From CCY15215 sp039194995 (GTDB lineage Bacteria; Cyanobacteriota; Cyanobacteriia; Cyanobacteriales; Spirulinaceae), in contig JBCCVR010000005.1 in NCBI GenBank assembly GCA_039194995.1, positions 18,514-82,513 on the forward strand: a DNA stretch of 64,000 bases. The letters run 5' to 3'. The notes beneath the pieces are model-generated. The model was not told the origin of the DNA. It saw only the letters and a program-made list of their open reading frames with translations, and ran no database searches. Position 1 is the first letter of the stretch; each line of letters starts with the position of its first letter. The position numbers and the translations under genes were made by a program. Positions 17,414-26,133 of the stretch are shown here, one piece after another.

Positions 17414-18883
17414 ATGACACAGTATTGGTCTCCTCCATCTTGCCAACCGCTAAAGCGATTGCAAGTGTCCGATGGTTTATTAATGAATGCCAAGCGATGG
17501 CGTTTGGCCCATCAATATCACCGCTTGCGCCAGAATTTACACTATCAATCCCTCAATCAACCCGGTATCGTTGAAGGCTTGGGAGTCAGCCCCATCGAAG
17601 CTCCCGAAGACGTGCGGGCTCAGTATCGCGATCGCCGTTGGTTGCAAATTCAACCCGGAATTGCCATCGATGTTTTCGGCAATCCCATTATCGTGCCCCA
17701 CCCGATCGAATTTCGCCTCGCCTCGGAAAATCGCTCTTCCAAAGCACTGACGGTTTATTTGGTCATTCGTTACGTGGATCCGGAAAATCTCAGTCGCAAG
17801 CAATCCGGGGATTTAGTCGAGGAAACCTTCCGCATCGACGAGAAAACCGAGCCGCCAGCCGAAGCGGATGTCGAACTGTGTCGCTTGATTTTATCCGGTA
17901 ATGCTGGGGACAATGGCGTAATTTTACCCGTAGAGTTAACGCGCGCAGCGAATGTCTTTCAACCCCAATACGCTCAGCCCAATTTTTTATACCGCCAAAC
18001 CGCCCGCTCCCGCCCTCAAACCCACATCGAAATTGCCGGCATCGAACATGCCAACACAGCCCCGGAAGGGGAAGAAAAACTCGCCCAACTGAACGCCCTC
18101 GTCGAAACAGCCGAAGCCCTCAATTCTCCCATCTGCGGTGCGGGTCCCCTCACCTGGACGGAGTTGGTCAAACGGGGGGAAAAGAAAGGCGAAGAGAAGC
18201 AGAGGGACTTAAAACGATATCACCTGCTGTATTTCCCCTTACGCAGCGATCCCAGCTTGAGCGAAGCCGAAGAATTTGCTCTGCGGGATTATGTGCGCTC
18301 GGGGGGGACGATTTTCGCCGATGTGGTGGGAGAACCCACGGATCTGATCGAAATCTTAAAAGTTCAGCGAGATTTGTATGGCGCGATCGCGGAAACCGAG
18401 CGAGATGCAGATTTAGCCGCCTCCCGGGAGGAGGCGATCGACGAACTCAATGCCCTGCACCGAGAACTTTCGATGAAAGTTTCCCGCGTATTTCCCACCT
18501 TAGAGTTACTGGCGCAATATTCTCAAGGGCGCTTGGAATCCCTGATCGGTTCGAATCATCCCCTACAAACCCAACCGTTTTCCTTCTCCGCCCTGCCGAT
18601 TATCAACAATAAACTAACGTATTTGGCCGTGGGCGGGGGTGTCGTGTTATCCATTGGCAATCTGTCTGGAGCATGGAAACCCGCGATCGATCTGGTCTTA
18701 TCGCGAGAAATCTCGCGATCGGCTCAAGAGTTGGGGCTGAATATTCTTTATTTTGCTTGGCGCAGACGACAATTGATGCAATGGCAAACTTCAGCCTCGG
18801 CGGCGGATACGGGAATAGAAAATCTGGAAGTTACCCCCAAAGCCTTTTCCCATCCCTTCGACCTGACGAAAAAAGACCATTAA
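17414..18883 (+). CDS. CIS-associated protein: collar-like N-terminus plus DUF4159-like domain
   Basis: 489 residues. Residues 10-100 (LKRLQVSDGLLMNAKRWRLAHQYHRL, IVEGLGVSPIE, LQIQPGIAIDVFGNPIIVP) resemble the N-terminal segment of fibre/collar proteins found in eCIS and phage-like loci. Residues 100-240 are beta-rich. From about 255 a flavodoxin-like section follows (YHLLYFPLRSDPSLSEAEEFALRDYVRSGG with TIFAD), ending in GGGVVLSIGNLSGAW, which fits DUF4159/amidotransferase-like folds. A helical insert lies at 320-365. It has no TM segment. Its place after the baseplate genes suggests a baseplate-attached or regulatory protein. This arrangement of domains is unfamiliar to me. The start is ATG 17414. 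Confidence 0.65.
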   Translation: MTQYWSPPSCQPLKRLQVSDGLLMNAKRWRLAHQYHRLRQNLHYQSLNQPGIVEGLGVSPIEAPEDVRAQYRDRRWLQIQPGIAIDVFGNPIIVPHPIEFRLASENRSSKALTVYLVIRYVDPENLSRKQSGDLVEETFRIDEKTEPPAEADVELCRLILSGNAGDNGVILPVELTRAANVFQPQYAQPNFLYRQTARSRPQTHIEIAGIEHANTAPEGEEKLAQLNALVETAEALNSPICGAGPLTWTELVKRGEKKGEEKQRDLKRYHLLYFPLRSDPSLSEAEEFALRDYVRSGGTIFADVVGEPTDLIEILKVQRDLYGAIAETERDADLAASREEAIDELNALHRELSMKVSRVFPTLELLAQYSQGRLESLIGSNHPLQTQPFSFSALPIINNKLTYLAVGGGVVLSIGNLSGAWKPAIDLVLSREISRSAQELGLNILYFAWRRRQLMQWQTSASAADTGIENLEVTPKAFSHPFDLTKKDH

Positions 18884-19023
18884 AATTCGAATGTAACAGC
18901 CAAAGATCGGGCAAAATCGTTCGAGAAAAATGATTCGGGAAACAGCATCAAACCCAAACCCTACTAACGAGCTGCCAGTCGTCAAACTTTCTTACTTAAT
19001 TCGTCGCAGAATACAACTCCATT

Positions 19024-20943
19024 ATGCCCTTTTTATCTATTAACCGTACCATTCCCCTGCTCATTGTCAGTCCCATCCTCGCCTCTATTGCCGTAACGGG
19101 ATATCTCGGCTACTACAACGGACGCAAAGCCGTGGACGATCTCGCGCAAAAAATTAATTTACAGACCACGCGCGCGATCGAAGCCTACTTGCAAGAATTT
19201 CTTAACGCGCCTCAAAACGTATTGACCTTCAATGAAGCCTATATTGAAAGTGCGGATATCGATATCAATGATTTTGACACCCTCAGAAGAATTTTTAATC
19301 AAATCGTTCCCCAAAAAGCGCGCGGATTTTCCTATGGTAACGAGCAAGGCGATTATATTGGCATTACGTTGGACGAAACCAATGATAAAGACTTAACACT
19401 CTGGTTGCGGAATAACTCTACCGTTCCCAATGTTCATTTCTATAACGTCCAACCCGGACAACCCGATCGCTTCACCGAAGCAACTCCCTTCGATCCTCGG
19501 ATTCGCCCCTGGTATAAAAATGCCAAAGAAGCAGGCAGGGCAATGTGGAGTCCAGTCTACGCCTTTGCCGGAAGCGGCGTTTTAGGGATGAGCGCTGCAA
19601 TGCCAATTTTCGATAGCGACAATATCATGCAGGGGGTCTTCGTCACGGATGTCATTCTCAGCGATGTCAACGAGTTCTTAGAAAATCTCTACATTTCCCC
19701 TCGAGGAGAAGCCTTTATCGTCGAACAGAATGGTGCTGTGGTGGGCAACTCTTTAGGGGAGTCGCCTTTTCTGGTAGTGGACGGGGAACAGGAACGAATG
19801 GACGTTCGCGATAGTCCTAACCCGCTAATGCGCGAAACCTCTCGATCTATATTTGCAAAAATTGACGATGGGAGTCTGACCCTCGAGGAAGATGAGTATT
19901 TTACCGACACGGCCAATAAGACCCGTCAATATATTGGGGTTATGCCCGTACGAGACGGGCGGGGCATTGAATGGCTGATTGTTGTTGCCATTCCCGAAAC
20001 AGATTTTGCCCCCGTAATTCAGGCCAGCGTGCGCTCGACCCTAATCGTGGGGGGAATCATTTCCATCTTGGCGACCATCATGGGATTATTGGCTGCTAAG
20101 TGGATTATCAATCCCATCCAATCCCTCAACTGGGCGGCAAAAGCCATCGAAGAAGACCGCTTTGAGCCGGCAACCCTAACCAAAGTCACCCACCGTCAAG
20201 ATGAAGTGGGAGAATTGGCGCGGGTTTTTGAAGGCATGGGGACTGTAATTAGTGCCAGTAAAGCCAGCCTCAAACAACAAATGTCGGAATTAGAAAGCCA
20301 AGTCGCCCAAGCCAAACGCCAGACTCGGGATACGCGGCGCTATGATTCCTCGAGCATTCGCGCCCTGCTAGAGCGATCGCGCCAAATTCGCGATCGCCCC
20401 GAAGTCGAGACAAATCACAACGGTCGCAATCGCTTATTAGAGCAGTTAAAACAAGTCAGGTACTTTGCCAATTTTTCCGATGACAAATTACAGCAATTGA
20501 TTGCCTTGGGAAATCGACAAGTTTTAGAGAAAGATGCCATTCTTTTTCGCGAAGAAGAACCGGGAGAATCTTTCTATTTGATTCTGCAAGGTTCTGTCAA
20601 AGTTTACGTCGAACAACTGGATCGATTTCTCACCAATCTATCGGCAGGCGAGTTTTTTGGCGAACTGTCCTTGCTATTGGGGGTACCCCGCACGGCAACC
20701 GTGAAAGCATTAGAAGAAACCGCCTTGTTTGCCCTCGATCGCGAAGGCTTGCAAAATTTTCTCCAAGACTATCCCGAGATCGGTTCGGACATTGCTAAAA
20801 AACTTTGCGATCGTCAAGCCGAATTAGAAGAACGCAAGCAATTGCTCAAAGCCGCCGGAATTTTAGAGGACGAAGAAAGTTTTAACCAAAATCCCCTAAA
20901 CTGGATACGCAACCGACTTTTTAATTCCCAGATTTCTTCTTAA
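19024..20943 (+). CDS. Cache-HAMP-cyclic-nucleotide-binding membrane sensor
   Basis: 639 residues. TM1 is at about 9-29. A double-Cache extracytoplasmic sensor spans about 35-330 (YGNEQGDYIGITLDE, DPRIRPWYKNAKEAG, WSPVYAFAGSGVLGMSAAMPI). TM2 is at about 338-358, followed by HAMP (NPIQSLNWAAKAIEEDRF...RQDEVGELARVFEGM) and a coiled coil to about 430. A cNMP-binding domain (470-585) has a phosphate-binding cassette FFGELSLLLGVPRTATV that keeps the key Glu and Arg. There is no output enzyme domain (no cyclase, kinase or chemotaxis domain). The protein appears to combine an external ligand with internal cAMP or cGMP and pass the signal to a partner. It sits inside the baseplate cluster, so that apparatus is the obvious candidate partner. 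Confidence 0.88.
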   Translation: MPFLSINRTIPLLIVSPILASIAVTGYLGYYNGRKAVDDLAQKINLQTTRAIEAYLQEFLNAPQNVLTFNEAYIESADIDINDFDTLRRIFNQIVPQKARGFSYGNEQGDYIGITLDETNDKDLTLWLRNNSTVPNVHFYNVQPGQPDRFTEATPFDPRIRPWYKNAKEAGRAMWSPVYAFAGSGVLGMSAAMPIFDSDNIMQGVFVTDVILSDVNEFLENLYISPRGEAFIVEQNGAVVGNSLGESPFLVVDGEQERMDVRDSPNPLMRETSRSIFAKIDDGSLTLEEDEYFTDTANKTRQYIGVMPVRDGRGIEWLIVVAIPETDFAPVIQASVRSTLIVGGIISILATIMGLLAAKWIINPIQSLNWAAKAIEEDRFEPATLTKVTHRQDEVGELARVFEGMGTVISASKASLKQQMSELESQVAQAKRQTRDTRRYDSSSIRALLERSRQIRDRPEVETNHNGRNRLLEQLKQVRYFANFSDDKLQQLIALGNRQVLEKDAILFREEEPGESFYLILQGSVKVYVEQLDRFLTNLSAGEFFGELSLLLGVPRTATVKALEETALFALDREGLQNFLQDYPEIGSDIAKKLCDRQAELEERKQLLKAAGILEDEESFNQNPLNWIRNRLFNSQISS

Positions 20944-21004
20944 GTTGAATCAAAATCCGGGTGTTTTGCCTGTTTTTTCCGAATCGCTAATTTCTGGATA
21001 GAAC

Positions 21005-23233
21005 ATGAAAGAAAAAAGTGTAGAAACTTATATTTTTCCCAAAGAACTCACCTTTAAACCGGGAGACGAACCGGCCAGCTTTGAAATCACGGCTGTCAAT
21101 CAAAGCGAGCGCTTTGCCGGGTTTCAAATTGAGGTCAGCGCTGCCGGCTCTGACGAGGCGGGAGAACGCCGCAATTGGTATGCCATCAGTCCGGAAGTCA
21201 GCACGAAAAAACCCCCCGGAGATTCGACCAAATTTCAAGTGACGGTCATCGACACCCCCATCCCTGGTTTTGTGGGGTTAATGAACTTAACAGTGCGGAT
21301 TTTTTCTTTAGATCTGCCCGACGAAGACCGGGAAATTTTGCGCTTGCACGTGGAACAGAGCGATCGCGCCATTCCCTTAGTGTTGGAGATGCCCGTCAAA
21401 GAGTTTATTGCCAAACCGGGGGAGCAACTCGATATTCCGGTGGAAGTCTTCAACCCCAGCCAATTGCCTGCTAAAGCGACCCTACGCTTGCAGGGATTGA
21501 ATCCGAAGTGGTTGGAGCGCAACGTCGATAAACACTTGAATGTAGGGGCGGGAAAAGAGGTGGAAACCTTCTTTTCGTGTCAGTTGCCCCAAACCGTGGA
21601 AACTATCGCCCGGGTCTATCCCTTTAAAATCCAAGCCAGTCGCGGCAAAGCCCCCCCCACATTTATCGAAGCTACCTTGGAGGTTTCTCCCCAAGGGTCG
21701 ATGACCTTTCACTGCAAGGATAAACTGCAACGCATTCCCGCAAAATGGACTTGGCTGCCGGGTTGGCACGCCCCTCCCGTTCAATTTCAACTGGACTTTG
21801 ACAATCGTACCAATCTCGAACAGACCATTAGCTTGCAGCTCGAAGACGAGGAAAACCTGCCCCGCAAGACGGTCATCGAACTCGAACCGCAAAGACTGGC
21901 TCTCTCTCCTGGCGATCGCAATTCAATGGACGTGACGGCACGGGCGCGTCGTCCCCTGTTGGGATTTGCCAGACAACTTGCCCTCACGCTTCAAGCCGTT
22001 CCCGCCGATAATCGCTTGGGCAATACGACACCGGGGCGACAATTTCTCAAAGTTCGCGTTTCTCCCATCATTCCCCTCTGGTTGATCTTATTAGGCATTC
22101 CCCTTTTCCTGCGCTTGGCTTGGCAATTGTCCTATCTGAATCCGGAAAATCCTTGGTTCGGGCATCAAGCGGCCGTCAACTCCGTTGCCATCAACGGCGA
22201 AGGGAGTTCGGTGATAAGCGGTTCAAACGATCGCACCATTCGCATGTGGGATATTACGGGCTTCGGGCGCAATTTGATCAACCCGGAAGTCGGTATCGTA
22301 GGAGAAACCGATAAGGCCGTGCGGGTGGTTCGTTACAAGCCAGTAGACAACAATACCGTTGCAGCGGGTTTAGAAAATGGCGACATTCAACTGTGGGACT
22401 CCCTTTCGAGAATGCGCCTCCTCGATACATTTGTCTTCCGCAAAGACGATCGGGTTCTGGATCTGACCTTCACCCGAGACTCTCGCAATCTCTTTAGCGC
22501 TCATGGCAGTGGCTTAGTTCTCAAATGGGATGTGGAATATACCCTCGAAGAACTGCAACAAGAAGATCGGCCGGACAAGCGCCCCATCCAAGAGCAACAG
22601 ATGGACTTTGCTGCCTACGCCTTGGAATTGGTGGACGCAGAAGACAATATCCTCGCCATTGCCGGACGTTTCAATCAATTGGTGCTGTGGAACATGAGAA
22701 CGGATCAAACCCGCACCTTACCCTATGCTGAAGGCGGCAAAGACGACTATATTTTCAGTCTCGCCACCGCCGAGTTACGTCCGGGCATGCTGGTCACGGC
22801 CGACAATCAGGGGGAAATTACCATTTGGAATTTAGAGACTTGCCTGTACAGTCCCCGCACCTGTCAAATTATCGATCGCTGGAACGACGGTCACGGAGAA
22901 CGTCCGGTGCGATCGGTTGACCTGACCCGGGATGGCTGCTATTTGGTCAGTGGCGGCGATGACGGCCGCATCGTTCTTTGGCCTCTCTCTCCCGATGGCT
23001 CTCGGGCGGGGGTTCAGTATCCCAATGGTATCGAACTGGCCCGTTCTCGTCCGGTGCAGGAAGGTTGGTTGTTTAAAAGAACGGTAGCTTATCCCAAAAT
23101 CAACAGCGTTAACGTCCGACAGCGCAAAGACCAGCTTTATATTGCAAGCGGCAGCGACGATACCCAACTGCGAGTGAGTTATGCCGATCGCTTGCCGGAA
23201 TTGAGTTGCGATCGCGTTGCCCGATCGCAATGA
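21005..23233 (+). CDS. Ig-like / single-TM / WD40 propeller protein of the CIS cluster
   Basis: 742 residues in three parts. Residues 10-350 are two or three Ig-like beta domains (FKPGDEPASFEITAVNQSE, RNWYAISPE; AKPGEQLDIPVEVFNPSQ; ALSPGDRNSMDV). One TM helix lies at about 354-375 (IIPLWLILLGIPLFL). A WD40 propeller spans about 386-735 (HQAAVNSVAINGEGSSVISG with TIRMWD; DLTRDGCYLVSGGDDGRIVLW). Because the Ig part resembles the N-terminus of the tail protein at 15935, it may bind the baseplate while the TM anchors the complex and the propeller recruits partners. It lies 61 bp after the sensor gene. Topology is not certain. There is no signal peptide, so the Ig part is likely cytoplasmic. Confidence 0.75.
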   Translation: MKEKSVETYIFPKELTFKPGDEPASFEITAVNQSERFAGFQIEVSAAGSDEAGERRNWYAISPEVSTKKPPGDSTKFQVTVIDTPIPGFVGLMNLTVRIFSLDLPDEDREILRLHVEQSDRAIPLVLEMPVKEFIAKPGEQLDIPVEVFNPSQLPAKATLRLQGLNPKWLERNVDKHLNVGAGKEVETFFSCQLPQTVETIARVYPFKIQASRGKAPPTFIEATLEVSPQGSMTFHCKDKLQRIPAKWTWLPGWHAPPVQFQLDFDNRTNLEQTISLQLEDEENLPRKTVIELEPQRLALSPGDRNSMDVTARARRPLLGFARQLALTLQAVPADNRLGNTTPGRQFLKVRVSPIIPLWLILLGIPLFLRLAWQLSYLNPENPWFGHQAAVNSVAINGEGSSVISGSNDRTIRMWDITGFGRNLINPEVGIVGETDKAVRVVRYKPVDNNTVAAGLENGDIQLWDSLSRMRLLDTFVFRKDDRVLDLTFTRDSRNLFSAHGSGLVLKWDVEYTLEELQQEDRPDKRPIQEQQMDFAAYALELVDAEDNILAIAGRFNQLVLWNMRTDQTRTLPYAEGGKDDYIFSLATAELRPGMLVTADNQGEITIWNLETCLYSPRTCQIIDRWNDGHGERPVRSVDLTRDGCYLVSGGDDGRIVLWPLSPDGSRAGVQYPNGIELARSRPVQEGWLFKRTVAYPKINSVNVRQRKDQLYIASGSDDTQLRVSYADRLPELSCDRVARSQ

Positions 23234-23263
23234 AATCATGAATAATAAACCGGCCCCCGACCA

Positions 23264-23375
23264 GACCCACCCCCCAACCCCCACCCAAGAGGGGGAGAGC
23301 CAGAGGGGAAGAGCAAGAAGAGAGAAACCAACACTTCGACTAACAACCAATAACCAATAACCAATAACCAATAAC
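23264..23375 (+). repeat. C-rich hairpin element plus (CAATAAC)4, ending at a start codon
   Basis: A 45-bp block at 23264-23308 (GACCCACCCCCCA...GAGGGGGAGAG...AGAGGGG) matches 62782-62826 at about 42 of 45 positions. It is followed by four exact CAATAAC heptamers (23348-23375), AAAA and the ATG at 23380. The second copy likewise leads through AAC-rich heptamers into a start codon. Confidence 0.9.
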
Positions 23376-23379
23376 AAAA

Positions 23380-26070
23380 ATGGTCGATCCCCAAGCAACC
23401 GCAGAACGCAAAAAACGCTCGAAGGCCATTGGCGGGCCGTTCGGGATTATTCTCAATCCCTTGGGAGATATCTCCGCTACGGCAGGGGACACCTGCGAAC
23501 TGAGCGTCACGATTGTTAATGATGCCGATAAAAGTCCGGCGATCGATGTTTTAATCGATGAAACCTCCGGACCCGTGCGAGAATGGTGCGTTCTCCCCGA
23601 ACAGCGCTTAGCACTGGGTCAGGGGCAAAGTAGCGAAGTTTTTTTTAAATTTGACATTCCCATCGAAACGCCACCAGGGAACTATGAATACGTCCTCGTT
23701 ATCGATGCCCCCCAACACTATCCCGAGGATACCCCCATTCTGCTCGATCGCCGCATGCAGGTTTTGCCCTACGTGCAGGAATCGAGGGTTTCGAGCGATC
23801 CTACCTTTATTCTCTCCCCCCCCACGGCTTCCGATAGTCCCATTCCCCTGCAACAGGAACAATCGTTTGAAGTCACCGTGACCGTCGATAACCGCTCCGA
23901 TCGCGTCGATCGCTTTCGCCTGCTCTGCCCGGATATGGAGAAAACATGGTACAAGGTGATTTACGAAGATCGCCTTTCGACAGGGGGTTTGCTGGTTGCC
24001 GAACAGCACTTAGAACTCAACCCGGGCGATCGCGGTTCGATTAGTTTGGTGATTACGCCCCCTGCCAATACAAAAGCTGGCATTTACACCCCGACCATTT
24101 CCCTCAAGTCTGCCAACAATCCCGATCTGGTTCTCCTCGATGTTATCTATCTACAGATTTTACCGATCTATATTCTGACGGCAGAACTCGCCACGATTAT
24201 CGGTAAAGTTAAGAAACAGCCCGCACTGTATACCTTATTTCTCCACAATAGCGGCAATACCGATCGCGAAGTTCGGGTCAAGGTCACGGGAGTTGAAGAC
24301 CCCAAACGCCATATTTTCACCGTCGAACCCACCCAAATTAAACTCCTGCCAACTGGTTCGGCCGCAACGAGTGTCGAAGTCGAAGTCACGCAACTGTGGA
24401 AGCGATCGTTTTACCCGCAAACTGTTGATTTTGCGGTAGAAATTGAAGACTTAGACGAACTGCCCCTGATTAGCCCTCGCTTTCCAGGGATTTTGATTAT
24501 TGAAGGTCGTCCTTGGTGGCAATTCATCTTGGTCTTCCTGTTCGTCCTCTTAACAATGGGCGGGATCGTGTTCCTCGTGTGGCTCTTCTTTCCCCGTCCC
24601 CCCGCACCGCCGGAAATTGCCGACTTTTCTCCCCAAAGTAGTTTTTATAGTGAAGAAAATGGCGATGTCATCCGTCTGAATTGGCAGATTGCCAACCCCG
24701 CCCGCCTGCAAACCCTAAAAGTTGAAGGACTGGCCCCAGAGGGGGAGGTTCTCAGCCGCGCCATCACTTATGATATGACCCAAGGCATTCCCGAAGCCTT
24801 AGAGGATTTTTGTACGGTTGAAGATTTATTGATTTGCATTAATGTTCCCACCGACGGACGTAAAGCCGGAGATTATATTTTCACCCTCACCGCCACGCCA
24901 ATTCCCCAACGCCGTCGGGGATTTTTTGGACGAATTTTAAGTCGTATTTTTCGAACTCGCAGCGTTCCGGTTTCTCTCAATACCAATATTATTCGCATGT
25001 TTCCCATTCCCCAGCCCCGCGTTGTGGAATTCACTTCAACCCAACCGACATACACGGTAGGAGACGAGCCGGAAACAGTCGAGAGCGAGGCACAAGCAGC
25101 AGAAGCAGCTACAGAAGAGAATACAGAAGGCAATGAAGATTCTGCGGCGATCGCTAATTTCAGCCTTCCGACCCCTCCCGCAGGGGACACAGAACCCACA
25201 ACTGATAACATCCCCCCACCCACTCCTCCTGAAGAAGACCCCGAGGAGAACGACGAGCCCCCCCAAGGCATTCTCCTCAATTGGAAAGTGACAAACATTC
25301 AACAGCTACAAGAATTGAGATTGGTGGCGCGAGATTCCGAAGGAATTGTCAACAGTCCCCTCAAAATTTATGATTTCAGCGAGGGCCTACCGGAAGAGTT
25401 ACAAGAGGTTTGCCAAATTCAAGAGTTTGAATTATCCTGCCGCGATGTTGTCACGGGGGCCATTCAAACGGGAACTTATACATTTGAATTAACTTCCATC
25501 CCGCGCAGCGATAATGCGGAACCGTTAGAGCCAGTGAAGACGGATCCGATTAAAGTCGAACCCGTTCTCGTGCCTATCGAGATTCTCGAATTTACGATTA
25601 ATGGGGCGGAGGCACTTCCGAAATACGTGGTAGAACTTAAAGCCGAACCAATTTTGCTCACCCTTGCATGGAAAGTTCGAGGCGGAGAAGGATTGGCCGT
25701 TGAGTTGCAACCTTCCCCCGGCACCGTCGATCCCGAAGGCACGATCGCCTTTCCCCTGGCGCAAGACCCCGGCACGACAACCCTTAGCCTGATTGTCACG
25801 GATAACAGTGGCGAATCCGTAACCCGTTCCGTGGCGATCGATACTTTTGTCCGAGAAGGGGCTGAAGCGGGAGCGGCAGGGGATGCCCCCGATGCCGCCC
25901 CGGCTTCCCCCGCTCCCGACGCTCCCCCTGCCTCCGACGCTCCTGCTGCACCCACTGCACCCCCCGTGGAAGAAGCACCACCTTTACCAACCCCGCCCGA
26001 TGCGTCGCCCCCCGTTCCCCCCGAACGCAATGCACCGCCGCCGACCGAGTTACCCCCCGTGCTGTATTAA
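23380..26070 (+). CDS. Ig-like / single-TM / Pro-Ala-rich protein of the CIS cluster
   Basis: 896 residues. Residues 20-370 hold about three Ig-like/NEW3-type beta domains (ATAGDTCELSVTIVNDAD, REWCVLPEQ; FEVTVTVDNRSDRVDRF; LYTLFLHNSGNTDREVRV). A TM helix at about 378-402 (FILVFLFVLLTMGGIVFLVWLFF) follows. Further Ig-like domains lie after it (about 405-500, 625-700, 715-825). They are split by a long Glu/Pro linker at 560-625 and end in a 65-residue Pro/Ala-rich tail. It is the last gene of the cluster. The N-terminal Ig pattern resembles those of 15935 and 21005. I infer a membrane anchor whose N-terminal half meets the baseplate and whose C-terminal half lies across the membrane, possibly in the periplasm or wall. 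No catalytic motif. Confidence 0.72.
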   Translation: MVDPQATAERKKRSKAIGGPFGIILNPLGDISATAGDTCELSVTIVNDADKSPAIDVLIDETSGPVREWCVLPEQRLALGQGQSSEVFFKFDIPIETPPGNYEYVLVIDAPQHYPEDTPILLDRRMQVLPYVQESRVSSDPTFILSPPTASDSPIPLQQEQSFEVTVTVDNRSDRVDRFRLLCPDMEKTWYKVIYEDRLSTGGLLVAEQHLELNPGDRGSISLVITPPANTKAGIYTPTISLKSANNPDLVLLDVIYLQILPIYILTAELATIIGKVKKQPALYTLFLHNSGNTDREVRVKVTGVEDPKRHIFTVEPTQIKLLPTGSAATSVEVEVTQLWKRSFYPQTVDFAVEIEDLDELPLISPRFPGILIIEGRPWWQFILVFLFVLLTMGGIVFLVWLFFPRPPAPPEIADFSPQSSFYSEENGDVIRLNWQIANPARLQTLKVEGLAPEGEVLSRAITYDMTQGIPEALEDFCTVEDLLICINVPTDGRKAGDYIFTLTATPIPQRRRGFFGRILSRIFRTRSVPVSLNTNIIRMFPIPQPRVVEFTSTQPTYTVGDEPETVESEAQAAEAATEENTEGNEDSAAIANFSLPTPPAGDTEPTTDNIPPPTPPEEDPEENDEPPQGILLNWKVTNIQQLQELRLVARDSEGIVNSPLKIYDFSEGLPEELQEVCQIQEFELSCRDVVTGAIQTGTYTFELTSIPRSDNAEPLEPVKTDPIKVEPVLVPIEILEFTINGAEALPKYVVELKAEPILLTLAWKVRGGEGLAVELQPSPGTVDPEGTIAFPLAQDPGTTTLSLIVTDNSGESVTRSVAIDTFVREGAEAGAAGDAPDAAPASPAPDAPPASDAPAAPTAPPVEEAPPLPTPPDASPPVPPERNAPPPTELPPVLY

Positions 26071-26133
26071 AGTAGGGAGCGATCGCTAAATAACTCGGAT
26101 ACAATAGATCGAGTTGTTTGAGCAAAATCAATT

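Noticed and set aside
18540..18560. A GGTTCGAATC match recalling a tRNA T-arm.
   Set aside because: It lies inside the 17414 coding region and no acceptor stem, D-arm or anticodon arm can be built around it.
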